From: Centroberyx gerrardi
Taxonomy: Eukaryota > Chordata > Actinopteri > Beryciformes > Berycidae
DNA: 64,000 nt
NCBI RefSeq assembly: GCF_048128805.1
Contig: NC_135999.1
Span: 14,912,190-14,976,189 of the forward strand
Direction of reading: 5' to 3'
Part shown: positions 60,236 through 64,000 of the stretch, piece after piece
Layout: each line of letters begins with the position of its first letter
Position numbering within the stretch: the first letter of the stretch is position 1
The notes under the pieces: generated by a model
Databases searched by the model: none
Told to the model about the DNA's origin: nothing
The model's input: only the letters and a program-made list of their open reading frames with translations
Program-made: the position numbers and the translations under genes

Positions 60236-60596
60236 GCAATGGGGGGAGAGGCACCTTTGTCACTTTGCTCTCAGTCACAGAGACAATCACACTGGACACA
60301 CACTCTCACTGGACACACACACACACTGGGCACACACACATTCCTCAGGGACACACTGATTATCTTGAGAAAAGAGGACTGCTGTGTATTTGACTCTCCC
60401 GCGGCCTCTAGACTGAAAGAGAGAAGGAGGGAGAGTGTGTGAGCGAAAGAAACAGAACCAGACTGAGAGAAGGACAAACGCTACAGCGTCAGCCCAGAGT
60501 GGAAGAGGCTCAGTGCTGCTGGAGCGAGAAACGGATCTCCAACCTCTCGGAAAGTTTGAGAATTATCGTTAAAGGCTCCTCCAAAGCCGCCCAGCC

Positions 60597-62249
60597 ATGA
60601 GGATCTTCAACCTGCTCTACCTGCTGCTGCTGCTCACTGCTGCTCTGGCTTCAGTCTCCTCTGTCAGACCAGGTAAGGAGTTTCACCTCTAACTTCTAAC
60701 TGTCTTAATAGAGGGGTAGCATTGCTGATTAAGTTGGATACATCAAGACATGATTACTTATTTAGTCGTCTTTGTAACCTGGGGGCCAGATGGGCCGCAG
60801 TGACTTCTTGCCAATTTCTTCTCCTACATGTGAGAGTCATTTTGGCCTGTCAGTCATCATCAAGCAGGATGGACTACACTGCTATAGTACAGGCTGACTC
60901 AATATAGACCTAAGCGCAGTGTGGTGTGGTGTGGTTGTGATTTAACTGACCAGCTGTATAAATTACGGTCGCTTTAAATTTTTAACAGTCTGTAGGCAGA
61001 TTTCAGCCAGTGGGTTTCCAACTATGCAAGTCTACAGCCTGCTCCTATGGGCAGACAGCCACCCAGTCCAAACCGGCAAACTGCCTATGTGAGATACAAG
61101 TTTTAGTTTTTATTTAAAAAATTAATAGACATCATGTTCACCGTACCGCCTGCCGAAAAGTTAATGTGCGCATAAAACCTCCGCGTCGGGCGGGTAGTCG
61201 TCGCACGCATTCAGCAGGTGCGCCTAGTGCGCTTAAACCAAGGCTTGGGTATCTCTTTGGCCTTGCGGCGGAGAGAAACAGCTGTTGTTAGAGGCTTTAG
61301 GCTTCTGACATGATTAGGTCTGTGTGATGGAGGAGAGGAGAGGAGAGGCGAGGAAGGAGAGAGAGGGAGGCCGGGGAGGGCAGCGCCGCCGGGGACCGAG
61401 CAGCAGCCGCAGCGCGTCTATTGTCCCCGGCTGGAAGGCGCTCCGGCGCGCTATTGTTAATCACGGTGTTAAAACGCCATGCAAATGCCCGAGCTCGATT
61501 AACATGACATGAAGCAGGAGTGCCCGCGACCAAGTGTAAAGAAGCCTACCTTTAGGCATGGAGAACATTTCTTTCAGAGATACAGGAGGAGAGGGGGAGG
61601 AAGAGGGAGAGAGTCATAAAGTCATCCGGTGGTTTATCTCTTCCTGTGCTTCACTGTCAGCCTGTGAACTGCGGGAGTCAATAGTGGATTTATTAGGGAC
61701 GTTTAAAATAATCATGTGTTAGGTCTATGTTTCCTGGTTTATTAGAAGGGGCCGCACTGCTGTTGGTTAATGGCTTCAAACAATAAAACCCATGCCTCGA
61801 AAGTGAGCTGTTCTATGGCCAAGAGCCTGAAAGGGTTAGTTAAGGTAATTCGACTTTAATAATTTCAAAATAATACATTAGTGAAAAAATAACGGCTGAA
61901 GAAACAGATCTACATCTACAGATCAGAGTGCCACATCTGATTTTTACTCCTAAAACTAATTTTGATTTGCACAATATGATATCCCTTGCGCCAGTTATGG
62001 TCTAACCCACTGGCGTTGGTGCCTTTTTTCGGCTAAATGAAAATTCACCTGTTTTATACACAAATAGCAGCTGGATTTGTTATTTGTGATCAAACAATCT
62101 GCTCGTCCAGTGTCATGATTCAGCAAAATCACATTTCAAAATCCTTTTTTTTTTTTGCAGATTTCCTGAACATCAGGCGAAAATATCACAGACACCACTG
62201 CCCATACAGACGCTGCCTGCCACTGCACTCCAGAGTACCCTTCCCCTGA
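60597..62249 (+). CDS. apela: Apelin receptor early endogenous ligand (Elabela/Toddler)
   Basis: Exon 1 is 60597-60672 and exon 2 is 62161-62250; stop TGA is at 62247-62249, one base before the donor. The product has 54 residues, the same length as human. Residues 1-22 are a signal peptide (MRIFNLLYLLLLLTAALA). The mature hormone is residues 23-54. It has RR pairs at 31-32 and 42-43 as possible convertase sites, a C39-C44 disulfide pair, and the invariant end CLPLHSRVPFP. Apela is secreted and activates the apelin receptor (Aplnr), guiding mesendoderm movement and heart and vessel formation in embryos. The start codon context is gccATGa. A third exon carries the 3' UTR. Identity is effectively certain from the C-terminus. 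Confidence 0.97.
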
Positions 62250-62278
62250 GGTAAGGCAGGCTCTCTCTCTCTCTCTCT

Positions 62279-62319
<41 letters not shown>

Positions 62320-62826
62320 GGATGTGGCACTGGTTTCTCCAGTCAAATTGAAACCAGCCAGATCATCTGCACCTGTGTGACTGTATGTGCACTCATGCAT
62401 GTGTGTGCGTGTGTGTGTGTGTATAGGAGAAGTTATGAGCAGTCTAAGGCTGTGTGATACATGGGACTAAAACCCGGTTAAAGAGCTAGCAGGTGGCAGT
62501 TAAGAGAGTGTGTGTGATTAGTGCCAGAGGTGTGTATTCACACAGAACAGGAGTCCAGGGGAAAACAGGCTGAAGCATAAATCTCACTAACGATGAGGAG
62601 GTTTAGTGCCATGAGTGCTGTTTGAGACGGGCTGCCATGACTTTAGAGAGAGGTGGACGTTGAGGGTTGTTTAAGAGGTTTCAGCTATTATTGAACTCAG
62701 GAGGCCACTCGCCCAAGCAACCTTACTCCTACACACACACACACACACAAAGTTACTTAGCAATGGCTTTAGCCTAATCCTGTATTTCTCGTAGCAATGC
62801 CTTAAATACTCTTTTTTTCATTACAG

Positions 62827-63390
62827 GCAGAAGCACAAGAATGAGGGTGACAAGGAGAGAAAATCTGAAAACGGGGCAACGGCAGTGTGTGGCCCAAACA
62901 CAATGGATGGACCCCAAAATGGAATACAATTATGGGACACCGTGAAAACGCCAGCCAAAGACAGTCATGTGTATGAAGCTGTCTCCCTCAGAAGAGCCAC
63001 ACAGACAGCCACGCTCAAATTCAAGTCCAGCTTCAACGGACCCTCAGATATCCTGCATGACTGACTTCTCACTTCTCACATGGAATAATTGCGAATATAA
63101 ATCACACAATGTTATGGCAGCACATAGTTATTGATTCAAAAGCCAATACGTCTTTACTGTCAACCCAAATATCACAATAAGTATGGGAAAACAGGGGAGA
63201 GGAAGCTAACCCAACATCTCTCTTATGTATGATAAACACCCTCCTTCTATGGACCAAAGAGCTGGAAACAGCTGTGATGAGCATTGACATATGGTATTCC
63301 TAAAGTGTTTATAATGCATGTATGCACTTCAAATGTTTAATGAATAACATTTTAAACTTTTTAATAAAAACAATTGTGTATAATGTACTG
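62827..63390 (+). other. apela: apela 3' UTR exon
   Basis: The intron that starts at 62251 (gtaagg) ends at a pyrimidine-rich acceptor (ttcattacag) at 62826. No further coding is needed. AATAAA at 63363-63368 is the likely polyadenylation signal, so the exon ends at about 63385-63395. The stop codon lies only 1 nt before the last junction, so nonsense-mediated decay is not expected. Apela 3' UTRs have been proposed to have RNA-level roles in mouse. Confidence 0.6.
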
Positions 63391-63399
63391 CTTTGGTTT

Positions 63400-64000
63400 C
63401 AACTTTACTTCATGAGATTGTGTGTGTGTGTGTGTGTAAAGGAATGGGCCATCATATAACAGTGATTGTAGGTTCAGCAACACTAAAGAATGTCTGCACA
63501 CTACATCCCAGGTAAATGTGTCAAGTCAGGGTAAAAAGCCTCTGAGAATAACAGTTGAAGCTGGATTGTAACCTAGATTTTATTCCAGAGAGATTTTTAA
63601 CTTGGGATAAATCTTGTGAAAAACATTTTGTGTGTGTAACTTAAAAGCAGAAAACCAGATCAAACACAGATACCTGTGGCACCCTGGATAACTTTGGGCT
63701 CCCAGTAGAAGCCACATGGGAAAAGAGTCGTAAATACTGCGCTCCCTGTGGAGTTACGGACCCCCGAACATAAAGGAAACACAATAGGGAACCACCAAGG
63801 GCTCGAATGACGACCTCAATATTTCTTTAAGGTGGATTCCCGTGACTGTTGACGTCACCCACGAAATTAAACGCAAGAAATAACAAGAGACGGGAGAATG
63901 CGTTCACACCGGCTAATGCGTGCCATTGCATCGTTTCATTTGTGATAAATAGGATCTTTTCTAGCTTCACAGCAGAATACGTCTCTCATATTGTGTTAGG
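63400..64000. other. Downstream of apela; nothing recognised
   Basis: A short GT run lies at about 63420-63438. The rest is unique-looking DNA without a gene signal. Confidence 0.5.

Overview
The window looks like nuclear DNA of a ray-finned (teleost) fish. It has intron-rich genes with short conserved exons, very dense CA/GT and GA microsatellites, many short hAT- and Harbinger-like DNA transposons, CR1/L2-like LINE remnants, and proteins that align well, from memory, to fish and human families. Every gene call comes from reading exons with GT/AG borders and compatible phases. No database search was possible. LAYOUT: 1-15.65 kb has no recognisable coding exon. It is packed with transposon copies and is probably the first intron of a minus-strand gene whose 5' noncoding exon ends in a strong splice donor at 15652; fbxw7 is a synteny-based guess only. 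22.5-27.3 kb holds a complete seven-exon tmem154 on the minus strand. 28.9-31.1 kb is a decayed LINE split by an insertion. 31.5-34.5 kb holds a complete seven-exon tma16 (plus). 35.9-47.3 kb holds a complete marchf1 (minus), a RING-CH membrane ubiquitin ligase, with an 843-nt optional exon and a 45-nt optional exon, both frame-neutral. 48.7-50.6 kb is a repeat island containing a tRNA-derived SINE. 52.3-52.7 kb and 55.2-55.4 kb hold two tandem smim31-like microprotein genes (plus). 60.2-63.4 kb holds apela (Elabela/Toddler; plus), with a TATA box, two coding exons and a 3' UTR exon. CONTEXT: the order and orientation tma16(+)-marchf1(-)-smim31(+)-apela(+) match human chromosome 4q32 as I recall it, while tmem154 lies elsewhere on human 4q (4q31.3). 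These genes do not form one pathway: tma16 is a ribosome-assembly factor, marchf1 an endomembrane E3 ligase, apela a secreted hormone, and tmem154 and smim31 are single-pass membrane proteins. The most unusual features are the exon options in marchf1 (the long exon enters between RING-CH residues and regenerates the first zinc cysteine), the duplicated smim31, and complementary UG/CA repeats that bracket several exons.
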